Assembly: GCA_021812735.1 (NCBI GenBank)
Contig: JAKAMV010000023.1
Coordinates: 1-28,859, forward strand
Source: Chloroflexota bacterium
GTDB lineage: Bacteria; Chloroflexota; Limnocylindria; Limnocylindrales; CSP1-4
Direction of reading: 5' to 3'
Length of the DNA: 28,859 bases
Below, piece by piece: positions 1 through 6,550 of this stretch. A program made the position numbers and the translations under genes. Position 1 is the first letter of the stretch, and each line of letters opens with the position of its first letter. The notes below the pieces were generated by a model, which was given only the letters and a program-made list of their open reading frames with translations, did no database searches and had not been told where the DNA came from.

Positions 1-134
1 GGGACGATCTGGGCGGGTGCTGGCTCGGCCGGGCCCGCTGCGGCGGGGGCCGGGGGTGCCCATGAGGATGGGGACGGCTCGGAGGACGCGGCGCCCAGCG
101 GTTCGTCAGGCAGCGGAGCAGAGGGTTCAGTCAT
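1..134 (-). CDS. N-terminus of a Pro/Ala-rich protein, cut by the window edge
   Basis: An open frame runs from an ATG at 134-132 to the left edge, giving 44 complete codons without a stop. The visible residues begin MTEPSAPLPDEPLGAASSEP and continue as a Pro/Ala/Ser-rich, probably disordered stretch (including PAPAAAGPAEPAPAQIV). An AGGA element sits a few bases before the ATG (upstream context cccaggaac), which supports the start. It lies 112 bases after the glycosyltransferase stop on the same strand, so it may be the next gene of that operon. Such leaders often precede membrane or envelope domains in high-GC bacteria, but no domain is visible here and no function is assigned. Confidence 0.6.
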   Translation of the reverse strand, partial: MTEPSAPLPDEPLGAASSEPSPSSWAPPAPAAAGPAEPAPAQIV

Positions 135-246
135 GTTCCTGGGCGAGTTCGGACAGGGATCGAGGCATGGTCAGCCGCGTCAAGCATGCGGCAAATGGCT
201 TCAGCGCGAGTGGATGGACGATGAAGGTGCCTTGATCTACGCCGCA

Positions 247-1029
247 TCAGGCGGCCCGGATGCGGCGTCGGGCGGCGGCCGTCGCGCGCACGAAGTGGCG
301 CAGGTGGTACAGCGGCCGGACGTGGCTCGGCTCGCCCGTGTAGATCGTGGAGATCGGCACCCACTCGAGCGACCAGCCCTGGCGGATGCACACGGCGATC
401 ATCTCCACCTCGAACTCGAACCCTGTCTCGCGGCTGTCCAGCATGGCCGCCATCAGCCGGCGGCCCACCAGCCGGTAACCCGACTGGTTGTCGGGGATCG
501 GGATGCCCACGGCCCACGAGAACGCGGCGGCGCCGAGCGTGTTGGACAGCCGGCGCACGAGCGGCATCTGCGCGAATTCGCGTCGGCCGATCACGAGCTC
601 CGGGCGCGGCCCTGCGGCCGCCACGGCAGCAGGCATGCCACCCGGGATGGTCGGCGCGTGCGTATCGCCCGCCGCGAACGCGGCCGGCGCCGCATCGCCC
701 GGCGCGAACGCGGCCAGGAAGCGCGGGATCTCGTCGGGGTCGTGCTGGCCGTCGGCGTCGAGCGTCACGGCGGCCTCGTACCCCTCGGCAAGCGCGTTGC
801 GGAACCCCATCCGCAGCGCCGCGCCCTTGCCCTGGTTCGGCCGCTGCGGCAGGACCACGGCGCCGGCTGCCGCCGCCTGCGCGGCCGTGTCGTCCGACGA
901 GCCGTCGTCAACCACGAGCACCGGCAGGTGGCGCCGGGCCGCCGCCACGACCGCACCGATCCGCGGGCCCTCCTGATAGCCCGGGATCAGGGCGAGGACG
1001 CGCGGCCGGCCGTCGGGCGCAGCGGTCAC
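247..1029 (-). CDS. Family 2 glycosyltransferase (dolichol-phosphate-mannosyltransferase-like)
   Basis: A 260-residue GT-A fold glycosyltransferase that should transfer a sugar from a nucleotide-sugar donor to a lipid or envelope acceptor. Seen: an N-terminal strand ending IPGYQEG, the nucleotide-binding DDGSSDD (residues 41-47), NQGKGAALRMGF (65-76), the metal-binding DADGQHDPDEI (91-101), and the DNQSGYRLV (180-188) and ETGFEFEVEM (201-210) motifs typical of polyprenyl-phosphate sugar transferases. Residues about 108-147 are an Ala/Pro-rich insert not usual in the family. There is no C-terminal membrane segment, so it is probably peripheral to the inner face of the membrane. The GTG start lies inside the preceding lipoprotein stop (GTGA overlap), implying translational coupling. 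Donor and acceptor cannot be read from the sequence. Confidence 0.9.
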   Translation of the reverse strand: MTAAPDGRPRVLALIPGYQEGPRIGAVVAAARRHLPVLVVDDGSSDDTAAQAAAAGAVVLPQRPNQGKGAALRMGFRNALAEGYEAAVTLDADGQHDPDEIPRFLAAFAPGDAAPAAFAAGDTHAPTIPGGMPAAVAAAGPRPELVIGRREFAQMPLVRRLSNTLGAAAFSWAVGIPIPDNQSGYRLVGRRLMAAMLDSRETGFEFEVEMIAVCIRQGWSLEWVPISTIYTGEPSHVRPLYHLRHFVRATAAARRRIRAA

Positions 1030-1700
1030 TTGGCGGCGAACGAGAGGCTCTTGACCACGGGCGAGGCGCTCGTGAGCAGATCGCCGAACCCGTCCCCGGC
1101 AAACGAATCCAGATCCACGACCACCGTGCCCTGGCCGGGGACGTCAAGCAGGTAGAGGCGCAGCTTCTCGTCGCCGGCCACCCACCAGCCGAGCGCCGCC
1201 GACGGACGGAGGAACAGCGGCACCGTCGGAAGCCCGTTCGCGAACGAGCACGTCGTGGTCCAGCCCGAGCGGATGCTGACGTCCATCCGGGTCGCGGGCA
1301 GACCCGACACGGTGACCATGACCGGCTGGGAGACGTTGAGGCCCGGCAGCGAGCGGATCCACGACACCAGCTGGGTCGCGGTGGTGCCGACGCCCGCCTG
1401 CGGGGCCGCGGGGCACGCGGGGTCCTGCGAGAGCGCCTGCGGGTTGTGGAACAGGTGGATGCCGTTGTTCACGTCGAGCGCGAGGGCGAGGTTGAAGTAG
1501 TCCGGCGCGTCGACCGGGTTCACCCACCCGTCGCCCACCGTGTAGCTGGCGGTGGGCTGGAACGACCCGGTGGCGTGCGTCCCAGCCGGCACCGCGGGCG
1601 GGCCGGAGGGCGACGGGCTCGCGCCGCCGGGCAGCATCGAGCAGCCTGCGACCAGCGGGAGGAGCGCGAGGGCGGCGGCGGCCGCCAGACCGCGACTCAC
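1026..1700 (-). CDS. Secreted lipoprotein of unknown function
   Basis: 224 residues. The N-terminus VSRGLAAAAALALLPLVAGC is a classic signal peptide with lipobox LVAGC, so Cys20 should be lipidated and the protein anchored outside the membrane. A short Pro/Ser linker follows (GGASPSPSGPPAVPAG). The rest is a globular, probably beta-rich domain with Trp/Tyr-rich segments (GDGWVNPVDAPDYFNLALAL, SIRSGWTTTCSF, ALGWWVAGDEKLRLYLLDV). I chose the GTG at 1700 because it overlaps the upstream stop by GTGA and starts directly at the signal peptide; the longer open frame upstream is only read-through in another gene's shadow. The domain looks like those of uncharacterised lipoproteins. A link to the neighbouring glycosyltransferase is suggested only by the shared operon. 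Confidence 0.8.
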   Translation of the reverse strand: MSRGLAAAAALALLPLVAGCSMLPGGASPSPSGPPAVPAGTHATGSFQPTASYTVGDGWVNPVDAPDYFNLALALDVNNGIHLFHNPQALSQDPACPAAPQAGVGTTATQLVSWIRSLPGLNVSQPVMVTVSGLPATRMDVSIRSGWTTTCSFANGLPTVPLFLRPSAALGWWVAGDEKLRLYLLDVPGQGTVVVDLDSFAGDGFGDLLTSASPVVKSLSFAAK

Positions 1701-2677
1701 GCTGGGTCGCCTGCCGGGCGACGGGGGGCGTCGGGGTGCCCCAGCACCGGGGCGAGCGCGGCGATCTGGTCCGGCGTCACGCGGCAGCAGCCGCCGACGA
1801 GCCCGGCACCGAGGCCGCGCCAGCGGCGCACGGCGTCGGGGTCCACGCGGTCGCGCCCGGAGCCTGTCCAGCGGCGCGCCGCCGCGTCCCAGCCCTCGCC
1901 GCTGTTGGGGTAGACGACAATCGGGAGCGATGTGGCGGCGCGGATCCGGGCCACCAGCTCGTCGAGGTGCTCGGGCGCAGTGCAGTTGACCCCCACGGCG
2001 AGCACGCCCGGCCGACCGTCGACGGCCGCCACGCCCTCCTCCACCGGCGCGCCGCTGCAGAGGTGCGCACCGTCGCGGCACGAGAAGCTGACCCAGGCGG
2101 CGGCACCGCCGATCTGCGGCAGCAGCTCGGCGACGGCGGCCGCCTCCGCGACCTCGGGGATCGTCTCCACCGCCAGGACGTCCGCGCCCGTGGACGCGAG
2201 GACCGCGAGGCGGTCGCGGTGGAAGTCGCGCAGCTGGGCGACGGTTCGGCCGTAGTTGCCGCGGTACTCCGACCCGTCGGCGAGCATGGCGCCGAACGGG
2301 CCCACCGACGCGGCGACGAACCGCCGCACGGACGGTCGCCCCGCGGCCGCATCCTGCGCAGCCGCGGCTGCGCGCGCCTCGGCGGCCAGCTCGACGCTGC
2401 GGCGCAGCAGCGCCTCGGCGCCGACGCGGTCGATCCCGCGCGCCGCGAAGCCCTCGAACGTGGCCTGGTAGCTGGCGGTGGTCGCCACTCGGGCTCCGGC
2501 CAGGAAGAAGGCAAGATGGGCCGCCACGATCGCCGCCGGGTCGTCTGCGAGGAGGCGGGCCGACCACAGCCGGTCGGACAGGTCGGCGCCCTGCGCCTCG
2601 AGCTGGGTGGACAGGCCGCCGTCGAGCACGACAGCCTCGCCCGCGTCGAGGGCGGCCCGAAAGGCGGTGGCATCCAT
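1697..2677 (-). CDS. mmuM: Homocysteine S-methyltransferase (MmuM type)
   Basis: 326 residues, a zinc-dependent TIM barrel that moves a methyl group from S-methylmethionine (or SAM) to homocysteine to give methionine in the cytoplasm. Seen: the first barrel strand VLDGGLSTQLEAQG (residues 17-30), the family segment ATTASYQATFEGFAARG (65-81), and the three zinc-ligand cysteines, one in GVNCTAPEHL (Cys232) and the pair in GGCCRVTP (Cys297, Cys298). Length matches the short MmuM class, without the cobalamin modules of MetH. The start at ATG 2677 has only a weak GGGG-type ribosome site. Its stop overlaps the lipoprotein GTG. It is divergent from the ArsR gene, and a consensus TTGACA reads toward it at 2829-2824, but I could not find a convincing -10. 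Confidence 0.93.
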   Translation of the reverse strand: MDATAFRAALDAGEAVVLDGGLSTQLEAQGADLSDRLWSARLLADDPAAIVAAHLAFFLAGARVATTASYQATFEGFAARGIDRVGAEALLRRSVELAAEARAAAAAQDAAAGRPSVRRFVAASVGPFGAMLADGSEYRGNYGRTVAQLRDFHRDRLAVLASTGADVLAVETIPEVAEAAAVAELLPQIGGAAAWVSFSCRDGAHLCSGAPVEEGVAAVDGRPGVLAVGVNCTAPEHLDELVARIRAATSLPIVVYPNSGEGWDAAARRWTGSGRDRVDPDAVRRWRGLGAGLVGGCCRVTPDQIAALAPVLGHPDAPRRPAGDPA

Positions 2678-2829
2678 GCACCCCGATGGTGCCACCTCCG
2701 GCGACTGCCGGCACGGGCAACCGGCCGGTTCGCTGCTCTGCCCAGGCCGCGGACGCTCCGGCGCGCCAGCGAAGGCCGAGGCGCGCCGGACTTCGTGCAC
2801 GATGCCGCCGCGTGCATTCGTTCTGTCAA

Positions 2830-2845
2830 TTGCGCAATTGCGCAA
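2830..2845. promoter_or_regulatory. Perfect 16-bp palindrome, likely ArsR-family operator
   Basis: TTGCGCAATTGCGCAA is its own reverse complement. It is also a direct repeat of CAATTGCG (2827-2834 and 2835-2842). It is one of the few AT-containing patches of the region, covers the proposed -35 and spacer of the arsR-type gene, and lies between two divergent genes. That is where a winged-helix ArsR dimer would bind to repress its own operon. Binding is inferred. Confidence 0.6.
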
Positions 2846-2858
2846 ATAGGTGTAGGGT
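2830..2858 (+). promoter_or_regulatory. Probable leaderless promoter of the arsR-type gene
   Basis: TTGCGC at 2830-2835 and TAGGGT at 2853-2858 are separated by exactly 17 bases. The expected start of transcription, 6-7 bases after the -10, falls on the ATG at 2865. There is no Shine-Dalgarno sequence between the -10 and the ATG, which agrees with a leaderless message. The hexamers are imperfect, so this is an inference from spacing and position. Confidence 0.45.
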
Positions 2859-2864
2859 CGCGTC

Positions 2865-3233
2865 ATGGCCGCCGACCCCGATCCGCTCGAACGCTTCCGC
2901 CGCCACGCAGAGATCTGCAAGGTCCTGACCGACCCCAAGCGGCTGCTCCTCCTCGAATCCCTGGGCGGCGGGGACCGCACCGTGGGCGAGCTCGCCGCCG
3001 TCATCGGCACCTCACTCCCCAACGCCAGCCAGCACCTTGCAGTGCTGCGCTCAGCCGGGCTGGTGGACGGACGCCGCGAGGGCGCGGTGGTCCGCTACCA
3101 CCTGGCCGAGCCCGCGATCCTCGAGGCGTGCGACATCGTCGGCGGCATCGTGGAGCGGCGGCTGGCCTCGCGCCGTCCGACCACCGCTGACGGCCTGGCT
3201 CCGTCCACCCGAACCGCGGCTGCCGCGGGCTAA
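2865..3233 (+). CDS. ArsR/SmtB-family regulator, candidate thiol or persulfide sensor
   Basis: 122 residues, a winged helix-turn-helix repressor. Seen: the dimer/alpha-2 segment CKVLTDPKRLLLLESL (18-33), the recognition region AAVIGTSLPNASQHLAVLRSAGLV (44-67) and the wing GRREGAVVRYHL (69-80). It lacks the ArsR CxC and the SmtB alpha-5 DxHx10HxxE-type metal sites. It has just two cysteines, Cys18 at the start of the core helix and Cys89 in the last helix (EACDIVGG). Two cysteines placed at the two ends of the fold recall the dithiol persulfide sensors SqrR/BigR, though the exact positions differ. With OsmC and rhodanese genes downstream, a sulfane-sulfur or thiol-oxidation signal is more likely than metal. 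The Ala/Thr-rich tail after residue 101 is probably disordered. Confidence 0.88.
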   Translation: MAADPDPLERFRRHAEICKVLTDPKRLLLLESLGGGDRTVGELAAVIGTSLPNASQHLAVLRSAGLVDGRREGAVVRYHLAEPAILEACDIVGGIVERRLASRRPTTADGLAPSTRTAAAAG

Positions 3234-3290
3234 CCCGCCTCGTCCCGCATCCCACCAACCGGCCGGTGCCGGCTAACCGGAGATCCGCAG

Positions 3291-3785
3291 ATGGCCATCA
3301 AGAACGCCAACGTCACCCTCGCCGGCGACGGCCTCCGCTTCGTCGGCTCCGTCGGCAGCGGCCACCAGATCGTCCTCGACGACGGCAGCGGCGACACCGG
3401 CGCTCGCCCGGCTGAGCTCGTCCCGCTGGCCTTGGCCGGGTGCACGGCGATGGACGTCATCTCCATCCTGCGCAAGAAGCGCCAGGACGTCCGCGCGTAC
3501 AGCGTCGAGACGGCGGGCGTGCAGATGGACGTCCACCCCCACGCGTACACGCGGATCGACGTCACGCACGTGGTGACCGGCGTCGGCGTGGACCCCGCAG
3601 CGGTGGCGCGGGCGATCGAGCTGTCGGCCACCAAGTACTGCTCGGTCGGCTCGACGCTGGCGACTGGGATCACCGAACTCCACCACGGCTATCGCCTGAT
3701 CGACGCCGAGACCGGCGCCGAGTTGTCGGCCGAGGTGCTCGTGGAAGGGCCCCACCACGAGATCAGCGTGCCGGCTGAGGCCTGA
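3291..3785 (+). CDS. OsmC/Ohr-family protein
   Basis: 164 residues. OsmC/Ohr proteins are homodimeric cysteine peroxidases that reduce organic hydroperoxides; some also act on persulfides. Seen: the two catalytic cysteines in the usual contexts, Cys51 in LALAGCTAMDVI and Cys117 in SATKYCSVGSTL, on the central helices between two beta-sheet halves. The KKRQDVRAYSVE segment (62-73) is typical of the YhfA/OsmC subgroup rather than classical Ohr. A GGAG site lies about 8 bases before the ATG. It sits 57 bases after the regulator and 3 bases before the rhodanese, so it should be part of one operon. The substrate cannot be decided from sequence; the neighbouring rhodanese favours a sulfur-linked role. 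Confidence 0.9.
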   Translation: MAIKNANVTLAGDGLRFVGSVGSGHQIVLDDGSGDTGARPAELVPLALAGCTAMDVISILRKKRQDVRAYSVETAGVQMDVHPHAYTRIDVTHVVTGVGVDPAAVARAIELSATKYCSVGSTLATGITELHHGYRLIDAETGAELSAEVLVEGPHHEISVPAEA

Positions 3786-3788
3786 GCC

Positions 3789-4370
3789 GTGGCCAACCAG
3801 AAGCAGCGCAAGGGGTTCGACCGCGCCGGCGCGCCGACGACTGCGGGCCAAGCCGCCGCGCAGAGATCTGCCGGCCCGAAGTCCAGGCCCGCGGCCCGGA
3901 AGGGCCCCGGCCGGTCGTGGGCGATCGGCGGGGTCATCGGCGCCCTCGTCCTCGCCGCGGTCGCCATCGGCGGGGTGCTCCTGCTCTCGGGCGGGAGCAG
4001 GGCAGGCTCCTCGGGCAGCGGAGCGGTCGTCCAGACCAGCAACGGCACGTACACCAACGTCACGCCCGATCAGCTCGCGTCCGAGCTCAAGACGCACGAC
4101 TTCACCCTCCTCAACGTCAAGACGCCGTACATCGGCGAGATCGCCGGCACCGACCTGTACATCCCGTACACCGACCTCCAGGCGCGGGCCTCCGAGCTGC
4201 CGACCGACAAGTCGGCCAAGCTCGTCGTCTACTGCCGATCCGGCAACGAGAGCGCGATCGCGGTTCAGACGCTCCTCCAGATGGGCTACTCGAACATCCA
4301 GAACCTCGACGGCGGGATGAACGCGTGGACGGCGAGCGGCCGCAGCATCGTCCAGATGAACCGCACCTGA
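3789..4370 (+). CDS. Membrane-anchored single-domain rhodanese (sulfurtransferase)
   Basis: 193 residues. A basic, disordered N-terminus (1-43) leads into one hydrophobic helix (about 44-67, AIGGVIGALVLAAVAIGGVLLL), then a Gly/Ser linker and a rhodanese domain (about 88-190). The active-site loop is CRSGNESA with Cys149, followed by the typical LLQMGYSNIQNLDGGMNAW. Positive residues before the helix predict an extracytoplasmic rhodanese domain. The family moves sulfane sulfur via a cysteine persulfide. The usual rhodanese motif around LLNVKTPYIGEIAGT has Val-Lys-Thr where LIDVRxP is common. The GTG start is 3 bases after the OsmC stop. Donor and acceptor are unknown; the next gene is the obvious candidate partner. 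Confidence 0.9.
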   Translation: MANQKQRKGFDRAGAPTTAGQAAAQRSAGPKSRPAARKGPGRSWAIGGVIGALVLAAVAIGGVLLLSGGSRAGSSGSGAVVQTSNGTYTNVTPDQLASELKTHDFTLLNVKTPYIGEIAGTDLYIPYTDLQARASELPTDKSAKLVVYCRSGNESAIAVQTLLQMGYSNIQNLDGGMNAWTASGRSIVQMNRT

Positions 4371-4373
4371 CCG

Positions 4374-4898
4374 ATGAGCTGCCCCGCCTGGGTGGACGCG
4401 AAGTTCCGCGCCCACGTTCTCCTCTGGACCGTGCTGTCCGCCCTCGCGTACGGCCTCGTGGCGGCGATCATCCCCAATCCGGTGTTCGGCCGCGAGATCC
4501 CGCCGACCGACGCCGCCGTCACCGTGTGGCTCCTGTCCGCGCCCTTGATGGGCGTCATCGACGCCACCTACTCGTCTCCCTGGGCGGCCGCCACCTCGCC
4601 GATCATGCTGCTCGACGGGGACGGTTCGGCGCGCCACACGCCGTCCGCGACCGCGACGGCAGCCGCCGAGGACGAACGCGCCACCTGGCTGGGCGGCGTC
4701 GCATCGTTCGGGACCTTCCTCGCGATCGGCTGCCCCCTGTGCAACAAGATCGCGCTGGTGCTCCTCGGGACCAGCGGCGCCCTCTCGATCTGGGCGCCCA
4801 TCCAGCCGATCCTCGGCGCCGCGTCGCTGCTCCTGCTGGTCGGCACCGTTGCGTGGCGGCTCCGGATGCGGGCCACAGGGGCGAGCTGCTCGGTCTGA
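4374..4898 (+). CDS. Small membrane protein with an intramembrane CPLC motif, function unknown
   Basis: 174 residues with about four hydrophobic segments (roughly 15-34, 46-66, 105-132 and 136-162). An Ala/Thr/Asp-rich loop (about 80-103) lies between the second and third. The notable motif is AIGCPLCNKIALVLLGTSGA: Cys120 and Cys123 form a CxxC at a membrane boundary, followed by a Lys. I recall similar uncharacterised membrane proteins in other high-GC bacteria but no named family. Position 3 bases after the rhodanese stop makes it the last gene of the arsR-osmC-rhodanese operon. A redox, sulfur-carrier or metal role for the CxxC is possible. VKOR and DsbB were considered, but there is no second cysteine pair in a loop. 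Confidence 0.75.
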   Translation: MSCPAWVDAKFRAHVLLWTVLSALAYGLVAAIIPNPVFGREIPPTDAAVTVWLLSAPLMGVIDATYSSPWAAATSPIMLLDGDGSARHTPSATATAAAEDERATWLGGVASFGTFLAIGCPLCNKIALVLLGTSGALSIWAPIQPILGAASLLLLVGTVAWRLRMRATGASCSV

Positions 4899-4940
4899 CC
4901 GACGCGGATCCGGGCGGGCCTGCGCTGGGTGCGAGCGCCG

Positions 4941-5061
4941 CGCGGCGTATGCATCCAGCCTGCCCGCGCGGCGTTTGCATCCAGCCTGCCCGCGCGGCGT
5001 ATGCATCCAGCCTGCCCGCGCGGCCTGCCCGGCCTGACCCCCGCGCGGCGTTTGCATCCAG
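4941..5061. repeat. 26-bp tandem repeat, three units plus one displaced copy
   Basis: CGCGGCGTWTGCATCCAG occurs at 4941-4958, 4967-4984, 4993-5010 and 5044-5061. The first three are exactly 26 bases apart, with the filler CCTGCCCG conserved. The fourth is shifted to a 51-base distance by a degenerate unit. Only T/A at one position varies (GTAT or GTTT). Twenty-six is not a multiple of three, so this is not coding. The last copy runs straight into the compound palindrome at 5054-5206. Confidence 0.85.
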
Positions 5062-5206
5062 CGATTGAACGGTGCGCTCGCGGCACGGATGCTGCGATGC
5101 GCGACCAACTGGTGCGCTGCGTCGGTCGTTGCCGGTGCGCGGGCGCACGAACGTTTCAGCAGAAGACTCGATCGTGCGCTGGGTGCCCCGTTGAGTCTCC
5201 GAGCGC
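5054..5206. repeat. Compound palindromic element, family 1, copy B (153 bp)
   Basis: This 153-base segment aligns without gaps to 12461-12613, at about 60 % identity by hand. The outer motif copies are AGCGATTGAACGGTGCGCTC (from 5060) and, on the other strand, GGAGACTCAACGGGGCACCC (ending at 5179-5200). Inner copies lie 40 bases inside each (around 5100-5120 and 5139-5160). The element sits between two convergent genes. No coding potential is seen, and the remainder of the 4899-5358 gap holds only the 26-bp repeat and a TTGCGCAA octamer at 5298-5305. Confidence 0.65.
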
Positions 5207-5358
5207 AACGGCCGCGCACCGGGACGCCGCAAGGCTCCCCGCAAGGGCAGACGGAACCGACGGCCTGGCACGCGGCGGCGCGGAAACCGTTCCACGATTG
5301 CGCAACGATCCGGAAACCCGGTCCCCGGCGCGAGGCTCAGCCGTGGAGGCCGGCCCGA

Positions 5359-6387
5359 TCAGCCGTTCGCGAACAGCGAGGCATACCCGTTGATCGCCGG
5401 CTGCCCGCCGAGGTGCGCGTAGAGCACGTTCGAGGTCGCGGGGATCTCGCGACGCGACACCAAGTCGATCAGCCCGGCCATCGACTTGCCCTCGTACACC
5501 GGGTCCGTGATCACGCCCTCGAGCCGCGCGACCAGTCGCATCGCCTCGAGCGTCCGCTCGCCGGGGATGCCATAGACGCCCTCGTGGTAGCGGTCGTCGA
5601 GGACCACCTCGTCATCGCGAAGGTCGCGCTGGACGCCGATCATCCCGGCCGTCCGCTGGGCGATCCGTCGGATCTGGTCGCGGGTCTCGGGCACGGTCGC
5701 CGACCCGTCGATGCCGATCACCCGACGCCTGCGCCCGCCCGCGTCCTCGAGCACGGCGAACCCCGCGATCATTCCCGCCTGCGTGGACCCGGTGACGGAG
5801 CAGACGACGACCGTGTCGAAGAACACGCCGAGCGCCTGCTCCTGCGCGGCGACCTCGAACGCCCAGCCCGCGAAGCCGTGCCCGCCGAGCGGATGATCCG
5901 ACGCGCCCGCCGGGATGGCGTAGGGCTTGCCGCCTGCCGCCTCGACGCTGGACAGCGCCTCCTTCCACGAGTCCCGGATCCCGATCGAGAAGGCCGCAGG
6001 GTTCAGCCGCACGTCAGCGCCCATGAGGCGGCTCATCAGGATGTTCCCCACGCGGTCGTACGTGACATCGTTCCAATCGACCCAGTGCTCCTGCACGAGC
6101 ACGCACTTCATCCCCGCGTGGGCGGCCACCGCGGCCACCTGGCGGGTGTGGTTCGACTGCACGCCGCCGATCGAGACCAGCGTGTCGGCGCCCTGCGCCT
6201 TCGCGTCCGCGAGCAGGTACTCGAGCTTGCGCACCTTGTTGCCGCCGAAGGCGAGCCCGCTGTTGCAGTCCTCGCGCTTGGCCCAGATCGTCGCCCCGCC
6301 GAGGTGCGTGGAGAGGCGACCGAGCCGCTGGATGGGCGACGGACCGAACAGGAGTGGTTCGCGCTGGTAGTCGGCGAGCGTGGGCAT
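5359..6387 (-). CDS. acdS: 1-aminocyclopropane-1-carboxylate (ACC) deaminase
   Basis: 342 residues, a PLP enzyme of the tryptophan synthase beta fold that opens ACC to 2-oxobutyrate and ammonia in the cytoplasm. Seen: the PLP lysine Lys51 in [12 protein letters not shown], Ser78 in [12 protein letters not shown], and the residues that separate true ACC deaminase from D-cysteine desulfhydrase: Tyr298-Glu299 in [12 protein letters not shown] (Tyr294/Glu295 of Pseudomonas), Tyr272 (Tyr268) and Leu326 in YAHLGGQPA (Leu322). Length matches the family (about 338). A GGAG lies 8 bases before the ATG. It appears to be a single gene: the GatD stop is 163 bases upstream and no Lrp-type acdR regulator is adjacent. 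It could give a growth source of nitrogen or lower ethylene in a plant host. Confidence 0.95.
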   Translation of the reverse strand: MPTLADYQREPLLFGPSPIQRLGRLSTHLGGATIWAKREDCNSGLAFGGNKVRKLEYLLADAKAQGADTLVSIGGVQSNHTRQVAAVAAHAGMKCVLVQEHWVDWNDVTYDRVGNILMSRLMGADVRLNPAAFSIGIRDSWKEALSSVEAAGGKPYAIPAGASDHPLGGHGFAGWAFEVAAQEQALGVFFDTVVVCSVTGSTQAGMIAGFAVLEDAGGRRRRVIGIDGSATVPETRDQIRRIAQRTAGMIGVQRDLRDDEVVLDDRYHEGVYGIPGERTLEAMRLVARLEGVITDPVYEGKSMAGLIDLVSRREIPATSNVLYAHLGGQPAINGYASLFANG

Positions 6388-6417
6388 CGGGCGGTCTCCG
6401 GGCGGGGCGGCGAAGGC

Positions 6418-6434
6418 CCAGCCGGCGCGGCTGG
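6418..6434. terminator. Short GC hairpin between gatD and acdS
   Basis: CCAGCCG and CGGCTGG are perfectly complementary arms around a GCG loop. It lies after the gatD stop (6551) and just before acdS. No T-run follows, so it may be a weak or factor-assisted terminator, or only a GC-rich coincidence. A second small stem (GGCGA/TCGCC) sits around 6498-6511. Confidence 0.3.
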
Positions 6435-6550
6435 CCCGTCGTCGGGGATGGTACTGCCGCGCGACGCCCTCGCTGGCTCGGGCGGGTCACGGGAGGGGCG
6501 GCGACTACTCGCCAGCCGCGAGCCTCGCGACCCGTGCAGCACCCGTCTGC

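Noticed and set aside
1026..2720. One long 564-codon minus-strand gene
   Set aside because: The upstream part is the wrong-frame shadow of the homocysteine methyltransferase; the real gene starts at the GTG at 1700 with a signal peptide.
2678..2864. A -10 box for a divergent promoter toward the methyltransferase
   Set aside because: TTGACA is present at 2829-2824 on the minus strand, but no acceptable -10 lies 16-18 bases downstream.
4941..5061. Possible CRISPR array
   Set aside because: The repeats are directly tandem (26-base period with conserved filler), with no variable spacers and no cas genes.
5359..6387. D-cysteine desulfhydrase
   Set aside because: The discriminating residues are those of ACC deaminase (Tyr-Glu in DPVYEG and Leu in YAHLGG).
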